NCBI GenBank assembly: GCA_016195665.1
Contig: JACPZD010000001.1
Location: 124,001-188,000, forward strand
DNA length: 64,000 nucleotides
DNA from: Gammaproteobacteria bacterium
Lineage (GTDB): Bacteria; Pseudomonadota; Gammaproteobacteria; SURF-13
Direction: 5' to 3'
Shown here: positions 17,908 to 26,963 of the stretch, in pieces
How the letters are laid out: each line of letters begins with the position of its first letter
How positions within the stretch are numbered: position 1 is the stretch's first letter
Program-made: the position numbers and the translations under genes
The notes under the pieces: model-generated
What the model saw: the letters and a program-made list of their open reading frames with translations, nothing else
Told to the model about the DNA's origin: nothing
The model's database searches: none

Positions 17908-18953
17908 ATGCAGACAGGCATCCACCAGGCGCTGCTCGCCGCCGTGCTGTTCGGAGCGAGCACGCCACTGGCAAAGTCGCTGACCGGCACAACCTCACCC
18001 CTGATTCTGGCGGGCCTGCTCTATCTCGGCAGCGGCCTGGGCTTGTCCGGCTGGCGGGCATGGCGGCGCCTGACCGCCGCGCCTTTGACAGAGGCGCCGC
18101 TGACACGCCCGGACCTGCCCTGGCTGGCGGGGGCGGTCGCCGCGGGCGGGATGGCCGCGCCTGTCCTGCTCATGTGGGCCTGAGTTCCGTGCCCGGCGCC
18201 ACCGCCTCGCTGCTGCTGAATCTCGAAGGGGTGTTCACGGCGCTGCTCGCCTGGTTCGTGTTCCGCGAGAACTTCGATGCGCGGATCGCGCTCGGCATGG
18301 GCTTCATCGTGGCCGCGGGCGCGCTGCTCTCATGGGACCCGTCGGCCGGCTTCACGCTGCCCTTGGGCGCCCTGGCGGTGATCGGCGCGTGCCTGTGCTG
18401 GGCAATAGACAACAACCTGACCCGCAAGGTATCGGCGAGCGACGCGGCACAGATCGCCTCGATCAAGGGACTGGCCGCCGGCGGCAGCAATCTGGCGCTC
18501 GGCATCCTCATGGGGGGAACGCTGCCTTCGCCGCTCCATGCCGCAGGGGCGGCCGCAGTCGGGTTCATCGGCTATGGTGTCAGTCTGGTGCTCTTCGTGT
18601 TGGCGCTGCGCAATCTGGGCACGGCGCGGACCGGCGCCTACTTTTCCGCCGCGCCGTTCACCGGCGCGCTGATCGCCATGCTCTTCTTCGGGGAACGCCC
18701 CGGACCGTGGTTCTGGACGGCGGCGGGGCTGATGGCTGCCGGGGTCTGGCTTCATCTCACCGAACGCCATCGACACGAGCACACCCAGGAGCCGATCCGT
18801 CACGCCCACCGGCATGTCCATGACGAACACCACCGGCACGAGCATGACTTCGAGTGGGACGGGAACGAGCCGCATGCACACGAGCACGTCCATGCGCCGA
18901 TCACGCATTGGCATCCCCATTACCCCGATCTGCATCACCGGCATCGGCACTGA
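17908..18953 (+). pseudogene. EamA/DMT-family transporter with His-rich tail, one-base frameshift
   Basis: The first part (MQTGIHQALLAAVLFGASTP to LLMW) and the second (LSSVPGATASLLLNLEGVF onward) are in different frames. Adding one G to the GGG run at about 18177–18179 joins them as MWGLSSVPG and gives a 349-codon gene with ten helices, the normal EamA size. The C-terminus carries about 60 residues dense in His (HRHEHTQEP, HVHDEHHRHEHD, HWHPHYPDLHHRHRH), expected to bind Ni, Co, Zn or Cu ions in the cytoplasm. The start follows GAGGGG. Either a recent pseudogene or a base-calling error in a working gene. Confidence 0.8.
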
Positions 18954-19039
18954 GTCCTGGATGAAGGCCGCTGATACAATGAGGATCGGTGTCTATCCTG
19001 AGGTTGCTTCGTTGAATATAAACACAGAGGAGAGATGAG

Positions 19040-19279
19040 ATGATGAGCGACTGGGACCACTTCGGCGGATGGGGAATGGGGTTTGGCATCGTGTTCATGG
19101 TGCTGTTCTGGGGGCTGGTCATTCTCGGAATCGCGGCGTTGATCCGCTGGCTGCTGACGCAGTCATCGTCAGACCGTGGCGCGCGCGGCAAGACGCCATT
19201 GGAGATCGTGCAAGAACGCTACGCCCGCGGCGAGATCGACCGGGAGGAATACGAGCAGAAAAAGCGGGATCTCGAATAA
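19040..19279 (+). CDS. SHOCT-domain small membrane protein
   Basis: 79 residues: a Gly/Trp-rich start, one membrane helix (about 13–38) and a C-terminal SHOCT domain (LEIVQERYARGEIDREEYEQKKRDL). SHOCT segments are short oligomerisation modules found at the ends of many bacterial proteins. A paralogue of the same build lies at 25244–25495. The gene follows GAGGAGAG closely, which fixes the start. Function unknown; both copies lie among metal-response genes. Confidence 0.85.
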   Translation: MMSDWDHFGGWGMGFGIVFMVLFWGLVILGIAALIRWLLTQSSSDRGARGKTPLEIVQERYARGEIDREEYEQKKRDLE

Positions 19280-19499
19280 CCAGAAGCAGAGGAGGAGACA
19301 TGCCGCGCGCTGCTCGTGGTGGTGAAGGAGAACAACGAGCCGCTTATGGCCCGGACGAAAGCGGTCACCGGCCATCACTGGATTACGCACGGGCTTGCAA
19401 CGCTCGGAGTGTTCGTGATCCAGGCGTTCATGCTCACGCAGGCCGGCCCGGCCCGCGACGGCCGACCGGCCCCCGCGCCCCTCGCCACGATCATTGCCG

Positions 19500-19733
19500 C
19501 ATGCGTGCCGGATATTGCTCCAAGCGGCGAGTGCCGACGTGGCCGCCTCGCTGGGCTCTGCCTGCCATTCGGAACACGACACAGTGAACGGCGTACTGGC
19601 CAGCCATGGGAGTCGTTCCGTCCGCGCAGCGGGCGCGGTACGGCTCTCGGCGGGGGCAATGACTTCAGAGGAGGGCATCATCCACGTCGCCGCCGTGCTG
19701 ATCAAGGCTTGGCAGCAGTTGGCCCATCAATGA
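19500..19733 (+). pseudogene. 3' remnant of a NifS-like cysteine desulfurase gene
   Basis: One frame reads RILLQAASADVAASLGSACH, SEHDTVNGVLASHG, RAAGAVRLSAGAMTSEEG and AAVLIKAWQQL-stop. This matches the C-terminal catalytic loop (GSAC) and the following GAVR-SLG segment of class V aminotransferase-type cysteine desulfurases. The large PLP domain is missing; upstream DNA (19300–19500) shows protein-like but unidentified sequence (GLATLGVFVIQAFMLTQAG). The last codons run into the methyltransferase wreck. Confidence 0.6.
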
Positions 19734-20361
19734 AACCAGGGCGACTACGACGCTCGGTACGACACGGTGCGCAGCCGCTGGATAGGCGAAACTGAGTTCC
19801 GGCTGCTGTGCCAGCTACTCGATCTCCAGCCGGATGTCAGCCTGCTTGATGTGGGCTGCGGCACCGGCTGGTTCACCCGCCGCTTCGCGGCCCTGCCGGA
19901 ACTGCGCGTGGCCGGGATCGACACGACCCCGAATGGCTCGCCTACGCGACCCGGAGGGCGATGCCCGTGCCCTGCCATTCGCCGACGCGAGCTTCGACCG
20001 CGTGGTGTCCGTGACCACACAGTGTTTCATAAGGGACTGGCCGCGCGCCTTGCAGGAAATCGTACGCGTCACCCCACCCGTTTCGCTATCGGCGTTCTCA
20101 ATCGCACGAGCCTGCTATGGCGCGACAAGGGCCGAGGCGGCGGCACTGGCGTATACCACGGTGCGCACTGGCATACGTACACGGAACTGCGCCCTACCCT
20201 CGCCGTCTTGCCCATGGGCAACATCCGGTTTCGAACCGCGATCTTCTTGCCATCCGGCTCGTGCATCGCACGTGCCACTGAATATGTGCTTCCGAACGCG
20301 CTGCCCTGGGGTGGCTTCCTTGTCGTCTCGGGAGAGGTCACGCGCGCCAACATCACACCGT
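19734..20361 (+). pseudogene. Shattered class I SAM-dependent methyltransferase gene
   Basis: Three frames must be combined. First comes DYDARYDTVRSRW with LLDVGCGTGWFTRRFAALP (SAM-binding motif I). Next, in a second frame, GDARALPFADASFDRVVSV and RDWPRALQEIVRVT (motifs II–III). Then, back in the first frame, FAIGVLNRTSLLWRDKGRGG to LVVSGEVTR. At least two frameshifts, and the link region near 19940 is garbled, so this is real decay rather than one base-calling slip. The substrate is unknown. Confidence 0.72.
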
Positions 20362-20458
20362 GACGGCATCAGCGTGATCAACCTACAAAACAGCGTTTCA
20401 CCCTACCCACCCCCTGGACAAACCCAGGCCGCTGCCGAGTTTGAAATTTCGTACTTCA

Positions 20459-22777
20459 TCAACGATAGGCCAGCAATCTCAGCGCGTTCAGCACCACGAC
20501 GAGCGTCGAGCCCTCGTGGATCAGCACCGCCACGCCGATCCCCGCCCAGCCGAACAGCGTCGCGGGAATCAGCAAGGCCACCACGCCCAGCGACACATAC
20601 AAATTCTGCCGGATGATGCGCCGCGATGCGCGGCTCAGGGCCACGGCAAAGGGCAGCCTGGAGAGATCATCGGCCATCAACGCCACGTCCGCGGTTTCCA
20701 GCGCCACGTCGGTGCCGGCGCCACCCATGGCGATGCCGACCGTGGCGCGCGCCATGGCCGGGGCGTCGTTGACGCCGTCGCCGACCATGGCCACCTGGCC
20801 GTAGCGCTGCCCGAGTTCTTCCATGGCCTTGACCTTGTCTTCCGGCAACAGCCCCGCTTTCACTTCGTCCAGGCCCACCGCGTCGGCGATGGCGCGGCCC
20901 ACGCGTTCGTTGTCGCCGGTGAGCATGATGGTTTTGCGGATGCCGGTCCGGTGCAGGCGTTCCAGTACCTGCTTCACCCCGGCGCGCGGGGTATCGGCCA
21001 GGCCCACGACGCCGAGGAACTGCCCGTCGGCCTGGATGAGCATGATGCTTTTGCCTTTGGTCTGGAGGCGCAATGCGTGCTGCTGAACCACTTTGGGGAT
21101 GGGTTCGCCGTCAAACAGCCTGGCGTTGCCGATGGCGATTTTTTGCCCGTCGAATTCGGCGCGCACGCCTCTTCCGGTCACGGCTTCGATCTCCCCGGCC
21201 TCGCCCCAGCTTAAACCGCGCTCCTTCGCCGCCGTCACCACCGCCTGCGCCAGCGGATGCGCGCTGCGGCTTTCCACGGCGGCGGCAACGGTCAGCAGAC
21301 CTGCCTCGTCTCCGATGACGGCGACGACGTCAGTCACCTTAGGTCTGCCGACGGTCAAGGTGCCGGTCTTGTCGAAGGCGATGGCCGTGAGCACGCCGAG
21401 ATTTTCCAGATGCACGCCGCCCTTGATCAGCACGCCGCCGCGCGCGGCGCGCGCGATGCCGGACAGCACCGCCGACGGCGTGGCGATGGCGAGCGCGCAC
21501 GGCGACGCCGCCACCAGCACCGCCATGGCGCGGTAAAAAGATTCGGCGAACGGAAAGCCGAGCAGCGGCGGCAGCGCGATGAGCAACGCGGCGCCCACCA
21601 GCACGGCCGGCACGAAGATCCGCTCGAAGCGGTCGGTGAAGCGCTGGGTGGGGGATTTCTGCGTCTGCGCCTCGGCCACCATCGTTACCATGCGCGCCAG
21701 CGTGCTCTCCTGCGCCAGCTTGGTCACTTCGATCATCAACACGCCTTCGCCGTTGACCGTGCCGGCGAATACCTTGTCGCCAGGCTGTTTGTCCACCGGC
21801 ATGGATTCGCCGGTGACCGGCGACTGGTCCACCGCCGAGTTGCCAGTCGCCACCTGGCCATCGGCGGGGATGCGCTGACCGGGCTTGACGATCGCCCGGT
21901 CGCCACGCAGCAACTCTTCGACACGTACCTCGATCTCCGCGCCATCGCGCTGCACGACGGCGGTCTTGGGCGCCAGTTCCGCCAGCGCCTCGATGGCCTT
22001 GCGCGCGCGGTCCATGGCCATGTGCTCCAGCACATGGCCCAGGCTGAACAGGAACAGCAGCAGCGCGCCTTCTTCCCAGGCGCCGAGCGCCGCCGCCCCG
22101 GCCGCCGCGACGATCATCAGGGTGTCGATGTCGAAGCGGCGGCTGCGCACACTCTGCCAGGCGTCGCGCAGCGTGTAGAAACCGCCGGCCGCGTACGCGC
22201 CCAGCAATAGCCCAAGCGAGAGGATGCGCGGTGCCTCGGCGCGACCCGCCAGCCAGCCGGCCAGCAACAGCAAGCCGGCTACTCCGCTAAAAATAAGCTC
22301 GCGATGCTCGGCGAACCATCCCGCCTCGCGGCCTTCCTCCAGCACGGCATAGCCGAGCGCCCGGATGCGGCCGACAATCGCCGGGCGCTCAATTTTCTCG
22401 TTGTCGAATTCCAAGCGCAGCCGTTCCGCGGTGTAGCTCACCGACGCTTCCAGCACGCCATCCGTGCGTTGCAGCGCGTGTTCGATCACCGTGGCGCAGG
22501 TGGGGCAATCCATGCCGTCGATGCGCAGGCTCGCATGACGATAGCGGTTGCCGAGCTTGGCTCCGGCCGCTTGCGCCAGCTCGCGCACCCGGCTCACGCT
22601 GAACCGTTCCGGGTCGTAGTGCAAGCACAGGCGGGCGCTGCCGTCTTCGCGGGCCAAGTGCACCTTTTCCAGTCCTTCGGCTTGCAGCAGTTCCGTCAGC
22701 CGCCCCACGCAGGCGTCGCGCTCGTCGGGAACATCCGGCAAGACCAGGGACAAATCCAGTTTAAGTTTTTCGGCCAT
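20459..22777 (-). CDS. P1B-4-like heavy-metal-exporting ATPase (SPC motif)
   Basis: 772 residues. An N-terminal HMA-like domain with MDCPTC is at about 89–94, followed by membrane helices. The actuator has TGES, the transmembrane metal site is SPC rather than CPC (VAASPCALA), and the phosphorylation site is DKTGTLT. HPLA and MVGDGVNDAPA are intact, and helix 8 has HEGST. SPC plus HEGxT is the signature of P1B-4 pumps, which export Co, Zn, Fe or related ions; an N-terminal CxxC metal domain is less usual in that class. GAGGAG seven bases before the ATG supports the start. Not preceded by an obvious regulator. Confidence 0.92.
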   Translation of the reverse strand: MAEKLKLDLSLVLPDVPDERDACVGRLTELLQAEGLEKVHLAREDGSARLCLHYDPERFSVSRVRELAQAAGAKLGNRYRHASLRIDGMDCPTCATVIEHALQRTDGVLEASVSYTAERLRLEFDNEKIERPAIVGRIRALGYAVLEEGREAGWFAEHRELIFSGVAGLLLLAGWLAGRAEAPRILSLGLLLGAYAAGGFYTLRDAWQSVRSRRFDIDTLMIVAAAGAAALGAWEEGALLLFLFSLGHVLEHMAMDRARKAIEALAELAPKTAVVQRDGAEIEVRVEELLRGDRAIVKPGQRIPADGQVATGNSAVDQSPVTGESMPVDKQPGDKVFAGTVNGEGVLMIEVTKLAQESTLARMVTMVAEAQTQKSPTQRFTDRFERIFVPAVLVGAALLIALPPLLGFPFAESFYRAMAVLVAASPCALAIATPSAVLSGIARAARGGVLIKGGVHLENLGVLTAIAFDKTGTLTVGRPKVTDVVAVIGDEAGLLTVAAAVESRSAHPLAQAVVTAAKERGLSWGEAGEIEAVTGRGVRAEFDGQKIAIGNARLFDGEPIPKVVQQHALRLQTKGKSIMLIQADGQFLGVVGLADTPRAGVKQVLERLHRTGIRKTIMLTGDNERVGRAIADAVGLDEVKAGLLPEDKVKAMEELGQRYGQVAMVGDGVNDAPAMARATVGIAMGGAGTDVALETADVALMADDLSRLPFAVALSRASRRIIRQNLYVSLGVVALLIPATLFGWAGIGVAVLIHEGSTLVVVLNALRLLAYR

Positions 22778-22876
22778 GGCGCTACTCCTCGGAATCGAAC
22801 GGTCACAGCGGTGGTATGCGCTGCGTTACTGCTTAAAGGCATCGATCTCTTTCACGGGTGATGTTCCGGGTGCGCG

Positions 22877-23185
22877 TTACTGCTGGGGTTTGCCGCACTG
22901 GCTGCAAAACTTGGTGCCTGCTGGCAGTTCCGCGCCGCAGCCGGAACATTTACCGGGCGACAGGGAAGCGCCGCATTGCTGGCAGAAGCGCGCTTCGTTC
23001 GCATTGGCGCTGCCGCACTTGGGGCAAGGATTGCCGGGATTGCCCCCACCTGGGCCAGTGTCCTGCGGATATCCTTGATAGCCGCCATGTTTGGAACCGC
23101 CACGATGACCGCCCTGATAGCCGCCGTGGTGGCCTCCATATCTGCCGCCCATCAAATTGCCCAACATTCGTTCGAAGAATCCCAT
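22877..23185 (-). CDS. Double zinc-ribbon protein with Gly/His-rich N-terminus
   Basis: 102 residues. Residues 1–50 are rich in Gly, His and Tyr (YGGHHGGYQGGHRGG). Then come two zinc ribbons: CPKCG with FCQQCG, and CSGCG with FCSQCG, each giving four Cys ligands. AAAGGAG before the ATG supports the start. Cytosolic; the function of such double-ribbon proteins is generally unknown. It lies 99 bases upstream of the P1B-4-like ATPase on the same strand, so it may be cotranscribed. Confidence 0.85.
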   Translation of the reverse strand: MGFFERMLGNLMGGRYGGHHGGYQGGHRGGSKHGGYQGYPQDTGPGGGNPGNPCPKCGSANANEARFCQQCGASLSPGKCSGCGAELPAGTKFCSQCGKPQQ

Positions 23186-23250
23186 GGTTTACTCCTTTGC
23201 AGTTGATTTAACGATGACAAAAGTTGTCCCTGCTAATTGACGACACCTGC

Positions 23251-23690
23251 TTATTCGGGATGATTTTGGTTGCCGGGCTTTTGGCTAAGCCGTTTCCAGC
23301 CGGGCAGGTGATGAAGCGCGAGGGTTGCAAAAATCAGCCCTCCCGTGAGGATCGCCAACACATACATCCCGAAAGCGCTGGCCATGCCCACCGCCGCTGT
23401 CGCCCAAAGCGTTGCGGCGGTCGTGAGTCCTGCAATACCCCCTTACCCTGAAAAATGACGCCCGCTCCGATAAAGCCTATGCCGGTGACGACTTGCGCCG
23501 CGATACGGGTCGGATCATTGGCCACATGGGCGGATATCAAACTGAATGCGCAAGCCCCTATAGAGATCGCCATGTAAGTTCGAATGCCCGCGTCGCTCGC
23601 ATGGTGCTCTCTTTCCCAGCCGATCAATCCTCCTATCAGCGCAGCGAGAATCATGCGCGAGGCATAAAGAAGTTCAGTTTCGATATCCAT
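23251..23690 (-). pseudogene. MgtC/SapB-family membrane protein, one-base frameshift
   Basis: The first frame gives MDIETELLYASRMILAALIG, GLIGWEREHH and IRTYMAISIGACAF, a clear MgtC/SapB N-terminus. After FQGKGVLQ the family sequence continues in another frame (LTTAATLWATAAVGMASAF to NQNHPE-stop). One extra G in the GG pair near 23432 would restore GVLQGLTTAATLW and a product of about 146 residues. Members are linked to Mg limitation or acid survival, though the bulk of the family is uncharacterised. Same kind of defect as the EamA and P-II-like genes. Confidence 0.8.
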
Positions 23691-23862
23691 TTTCTTCGTT
23701 CATCTCCGCATGCCTATACAACGGCTACAATCGCCAGCGCTGTGCCGTACCGTACCAAAAAGCCTTGCAGCCAAGGCACGCGGTTCACCGCCCTTGCCAT
23801 GGACCGTGCGGCGTCTCTTCTGCCTTATGCTTTTCCAGCACCTGCCGTCATGGGCGGGCGGT

Positions 23863-24420
23863 TTACAATTCCCGGATTTCCACCTCGGTCATCTCCGCGC
23901 CGAGCCGTGACGTTTTCACGAACTTCAGCGCGAAGCGACGGTTTCCCTTGGCGTAGGCATGGGTCTCTTCAGCGGGGGAGGCGGCGGTCACTTCTTTGGT
24001 GAATCCCAGCGTCGCCATCTCGCGGGCATAGAACGCGATGACCTCGGCGAAACCGGCCGCGCCCTTATAGGCCACGCTCTTTTTCCGCTCATGGACACCG
24101 AAGGCGACTCGCACCATGCCGGGAAAGCGCGGGAGGCCCGCGATGTCCTCGCCGCCCACGTCCTGCCTGGGCAGGGCCGCGCCCGGCGCCCACTCTTCGA
24201 TCGTGCGCGCCAGTCCGGGGTTCGATTCCGCGACTCGCTCCTTGAGTCCAGGCAACGCCTCCTCGGCCTTTTGCACGGACTGCGCGGCGATTTGCTTGCC
24301 GCCGGCGAGCCACTGGGGCAGCCTGTCCGTGACGAGGCCAATGCCGGCGATAACCCCCCAGACGAGGAGCGCCAGTAAAATCACCAAGCCCAGACCGCCG
24401 ATCCAGAGCCATCTGCTCAT
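23863..24420 (-). CDS. Membrane-anchored protein of unknown function
   Basis: 185 residues. One N-terminal membrane helix (WLWIGGLGLVILLALLVW), a polar stalk, and a C-terminal domain of about 80 residues (FPGMVRVAFGVHERKKSVAY to TEVEIREL). The GFAEVIAFYAREMATLGF segment recalls small alpha/beta domains seen in uncharacterised lipoproteins. It starts nine bases after the stop of the zinc-ribbon gene upstream on the same strand, so they are one operon. Confidence 0.65.
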   Translation of the reverse strand: MSRWLWIGGLGLVILLALLVWGVIAGIGLVTDRLPQWLAGGKQIAAQSVQKAEEALPGLKERVAESNPGLARTIEEWAPGAALPRQDVGGEDIAGLPRFPGMVRVAFGVHERKKSVAYKGAAGFAEVIAFYAREMATLGFTKEVTAASPAEETHAYAKGNRRFALKFVKTSRLGAEMTEVEIREL

Positions 24421-24429
24421 GCCTGCCCC

Positions 24430-24681
24430 TCAGTCGAACAAATCGCGCAGGAAGGACTTGCGCGGCTTGCTCCGGTACTCGTCATCACGGGAGTGGCGCT
24501 CGTGCCGCTCGGGGGCATCGCCGCGCGGCCGGTCGCCGGCCAGGCGCTCCGCGTGCTCGATGAACTTGTCCAGCTCGCCGCGATCCAGCCACACGCCGCG
24601 GCATTCGGGGCAGTAGTCGATCTCGATTCCCTGGCGCTCGGTCATCACCAGATTCGCTTCTTTGCATACCGGGCATTTCAT
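24430..24681 (-). CDS. TFIIB-type zinc-ribbon protein
   Basis: 83 residues. MKCPVCKEANL and IDYCPECRGVWLDRGELD form a zf-TFIIB ribbon (CxxC–CxxC) with the conserved GVWLDRGEL segment. The tail is charged and basic. AAGGAG is placed correctly before the ATG. Probably cytosolic; no specific role is known for stand-alone members. Confidence 0.88.
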   Translation of the reverse strand: MKCPVCKEANLVMTERQGIEIDYCPECRGVWLDRGELDKFIEHAERLAGDRPRGDAPERHERHSRDDEYRSKPRKSFLRDLFD

Positions 24682-24764
24682 GGTCTTGCTCCTTCTGTTG
24701 AACGCATTTTACTTCCTCGATTATTCCGTGAAGTCCGCGCCCGTGCTGGACGCGGACGGGATGC

Positions 24765-25187
24765 TTATTTCGGCATTGGCATGGATTCCTGCTGATTCTG
24801 GTGTTCCGTCATTTGGTCCATCATCATCTGCATCATCTCCATGTGTTTTTCCATCATGCCGCCGCCCTCCTCCATGTCGTCACACATACCGCGCATCGTC
24901 TTCATGCCTTCGCGCATGCTTGCCATGTGCTGCTGCATGAGTTTCTGGCGTTCCTTGGGGTCCGTGGTTTTGCGGATCTCTTCCATCTGTGCTTGCATTT
25001 TTTTCATCTGCTCCTGCATCTGGCCCATTTGCATATCGGTTTGTTTGTCTGCGGTACCCGCGGTCTTGCCTGATTTGGCTGGCGCGGCTTTTTTATCCTG
25101 CTCCGGGTGGTGCGCCTCATCGGCAAATGCAAGAGGTGCGGATAGCGCAACTGTGGTGAGTGCGGCAAATAAAATTGATTTTTTCAT
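24765..25187 (-). CDS. Met-rich periplasmic protein
   Basis: 140 residues. A clean signal peptide (MKKSILFAALTTVALSAPLAFA) is followed by a charged, largely helical mature part very rich in methionine and glutamine (MQMGQMQEQMKKMQAQMEE; MMEKHMEMMQMMMDQM). Met-rich periplasmic proteins often bind Cu(I) or Ag(I), so a metal-buffer role is plausible given the neighbours, but no named family was recognised. AAGGAG before ATG supports the start. Confidence 0.75.
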   Translation of the reverse strand: MKKSILFAALTTVALSAPLAFADEAHHPEQDKKAAPAKSGKTAGTADKQTDMQMGQMQEQMKKMQAQMEEIRKTTDPKERQKLMQQHMASMREGMKTMRGMCDDMEEGGGMMEKHMEMMQMMMDQMTEHQNQQESMPMPK

Positions 25188-25243
25188 GATGTATCTCCTT
25201 AAGTTAATGTGAAAAAGTGACTACTGTTTTTAGCGATTACTCT

Positions 25244-25495
25244 TTACTTCTTTTGCAAGTCGTCGCGTTTCTGCAAGTACTCTTCGCGTTCAATTTCTCC
25301 CCGAGCATATCGTTCCTCCAGGACGGCTAGCGCCTCGGGCTTTCTTTCACCGTCCGGGGTATTCGAGCGGCGACCACCCATCAGGTACTTCACCGCCGCC
25401 AGCACCAGCAGTATCGGAATCAGCCAGAAAAACGCCATGCCTAGCCACCCCAACCAATGCCAGCCCATGCCGTAGCCTTCATAATTCATCCACAT
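25244..25495 (-). CDS. SHOCT-domain small membrane protein, second copy
   Basis: 83 residues from the ATG at 25495, which has GAAGGAG six bases upstream; an open frame upstream of it is not protein-like. Gly/Trp-rich start (MWMNYEGYGMGWHW), one membrane helix and a SHOCT segment (LEERYARGEIEREEYLQKRDDL). Clearly a paralogue of 19040–19279. Downstream of it on the same strand lies the Met-rich protein gene. Confidence 0.85.
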   Translation of the reverse strand: MWMNYEGYGMGWHWLGWLGMAFFWLIPILLVLAAVKYLMGGRRSNTPDGERKPEALAVLEERYARGEIEREEYLQKRDDLQKK

Positions 25496-25670
25496 TTCAC
25501 TCTCCTTCAGTTTGGACGTTGAGCAAATACGCGCCTGCCTCGATGAGGCCGCCAGCGTGCAGCGTCTCTCCTGTGTGGCGGCATGCACCTGCATATAACC
25601 CAGAATTGCAACTTTATACATTGATGATGGCCTAACTACTAGCAAGTTGGCTGGAAGAGGAGTAAAGGTC

Positions 25671-25991
25671 ATGCGCATTCGGCTTGGAGTACTTATCGTT
25701 GTCGTCTTTCTTGGCGGCTGTGCCACTGGTTATGATAGGCAGCATAACTATGCGGGAGGCCGGGACTACTACAATAATTCTTTCTATGATCCCGTCTGGA
25801 GTGGAAGCTATGGGTACAGGGGCTATCCCTATCCGGCATACGGGGGCTTTCTTGGTTTTGGAAACTCCCATCATCGTGAACATCTGAGCCCTTATCACGA
25901 TGGGCATGGAGAAGGGTCTCATCATGGGTCTACGGGATCTCATCATGGGTTCGGAGGCTCTCATGGGGCACACGGGGGTAGTCACAGGTGA
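25671..25991 (+). CDS. Gly/His/Tyr-rich lipoprotein
   Basis: 106 residues from ATG 25671, preceded by GAGGAG. The signal peptide ends in the lipobox LGGC. The mature part is low-complexity: Tyr/Gly-rich, then a His/Gly/Ser-rich tail (SHHGSTGSHHGFGGSHG). It may bind metals at the cell surface or periplasm. No family recognised; the low complexity makes homology hard to judge. Confidence 0.7.
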   Translation: MRIRLGVLIVVVFLGGCATGYDRQHNYAGGRDYYNNSFYDPVWSGSYGYRGYPYPAYGGFLGFGNSHHREHLSPYHDGHGEGSHHGSTGSHHGFGGSHGAHGGSHR

Positions 25992-26072
25992 TTATTAGCT
26001 CTTATCTCTATTGCTAGGCTCTGTCCGCCGGCACGCCTCCAATTTTGGCTGCATGGCCAGAGTGGAGACGAA

Positions 26073-26963
26073 TTAATGCTTGGGCGTTGCGCATCGCTCA
26101 CTATCAATCTCTTTCTCAACTTGCAGCGTGGCGTGCGCAATGCCAAAGCGATTGTTTAGAAGCCGATTGACACCGCTGATGACCCGATCCGAGTCGCCGG
26201 TAGGCACTATCTGAATATGCCCGCTTAAGGCGATTTTTCCTGAGGTGATGGTCCAAACGTGGAGATCATGAACGCTCTGAACATCTTCCTGTTCGCGAAT
26301 CGCCTGTTCTATATCTTCCGAATTAAGGTGGCGCGGCATACTTTGCATTAAGATATCCACCGCCTCACGTATGAGTGACCACGTGCGAGGTAAGATAAAA
26401 ACCCCAATGAGCATACTGAAGGCCGGGTCCACCCATTTCCAGCCGGTCAACCATATCAGGCCGGCGGCCACCATCACCCCGAGCGAACTCAGCATGTCGC
26501 TTACTACTTCCAAATAAGCACCTTTGACGTTGAGGCTTTCAGCGGCTCCGGCCTTCAGCAGAAACAGGCCTGTTAAATTGACCGCTAATCCCACGGAAGC
26601 CACGACTAGCATGGGCAGACCGTTAACCTCAACCGGCGCATTGAAACGCTGGTAGGCCTCATAAAGAATATAAAACGCTACGCCAAATAACATCATGCCG
26701 TTCATCAGTGCGGCCAGGATTTCGGCGCGGTAGTAGCCATAAGTTTTACTTGGGTTGGCCGGCTTGCCGGCCAGCCAGATAGCAAACAGGGCCAAGGCTA
26801 AACCGCCCACATCGGTGCCCATATGCGCGGCGTCTGCGAGCAAGGCTAGGCTGCCTGTCAATAACCCGCCGATGATCTCCGCCACCATGTAAGTGGCCGT
26901 AAGCAACAGCGCAAACGATAAGCGGCTGCGCGAGTTACTTGCGGCTGATCGGGTTTCAGTCAT
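26073..26963 (-). CDS. Cation diffusion facilitator (CzcD-like Zn/Co/Cd exporter)
   Basis: About 296 residues with six membrane helices and a C-terminal ferredoxin-like domain. The first metal motif HMGTD is in LLADAAHMGTDVGG (helix 2); the second is EVVSD in helix 5, the Glu-type variant found in part of the CzcD group. It exchanges cytosolic metal for protons. The start at 26963 (MTETRSA) is chosen because the restored P-II-like reading frame ends in ATGACTGA over it, indicating translational coupling; an upstream in-frame start is unlikely. Last gene of the first RND operon. Confidence 0.92.
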   Translation of the reverse strand: MTETRSAASNSRSRLSFALLLTATYMVAEIIGGLLTGSLALLADAAHMGTDVGGLALALFAIWLAGKPANPSKTYGYYRAEILAALMNGMMLFGVAFYILYEAYQRFNAPVEVNGLPMLVVASVGLAVNLTGLFLLKAGAAESLNVKGAYLEVVSDMLSSLGVMVAAGLIWLTGWKWVDPAFSMLIGVFILPRTWSLIREAVDILMQSMPRHLNSEDIEQAIREQEDVQSVHDLHVWTITSGKIALSGHIQIVPTGDSDRVISGVNRLLNNRFGIAHATLQVEKEIDSERCATPKH

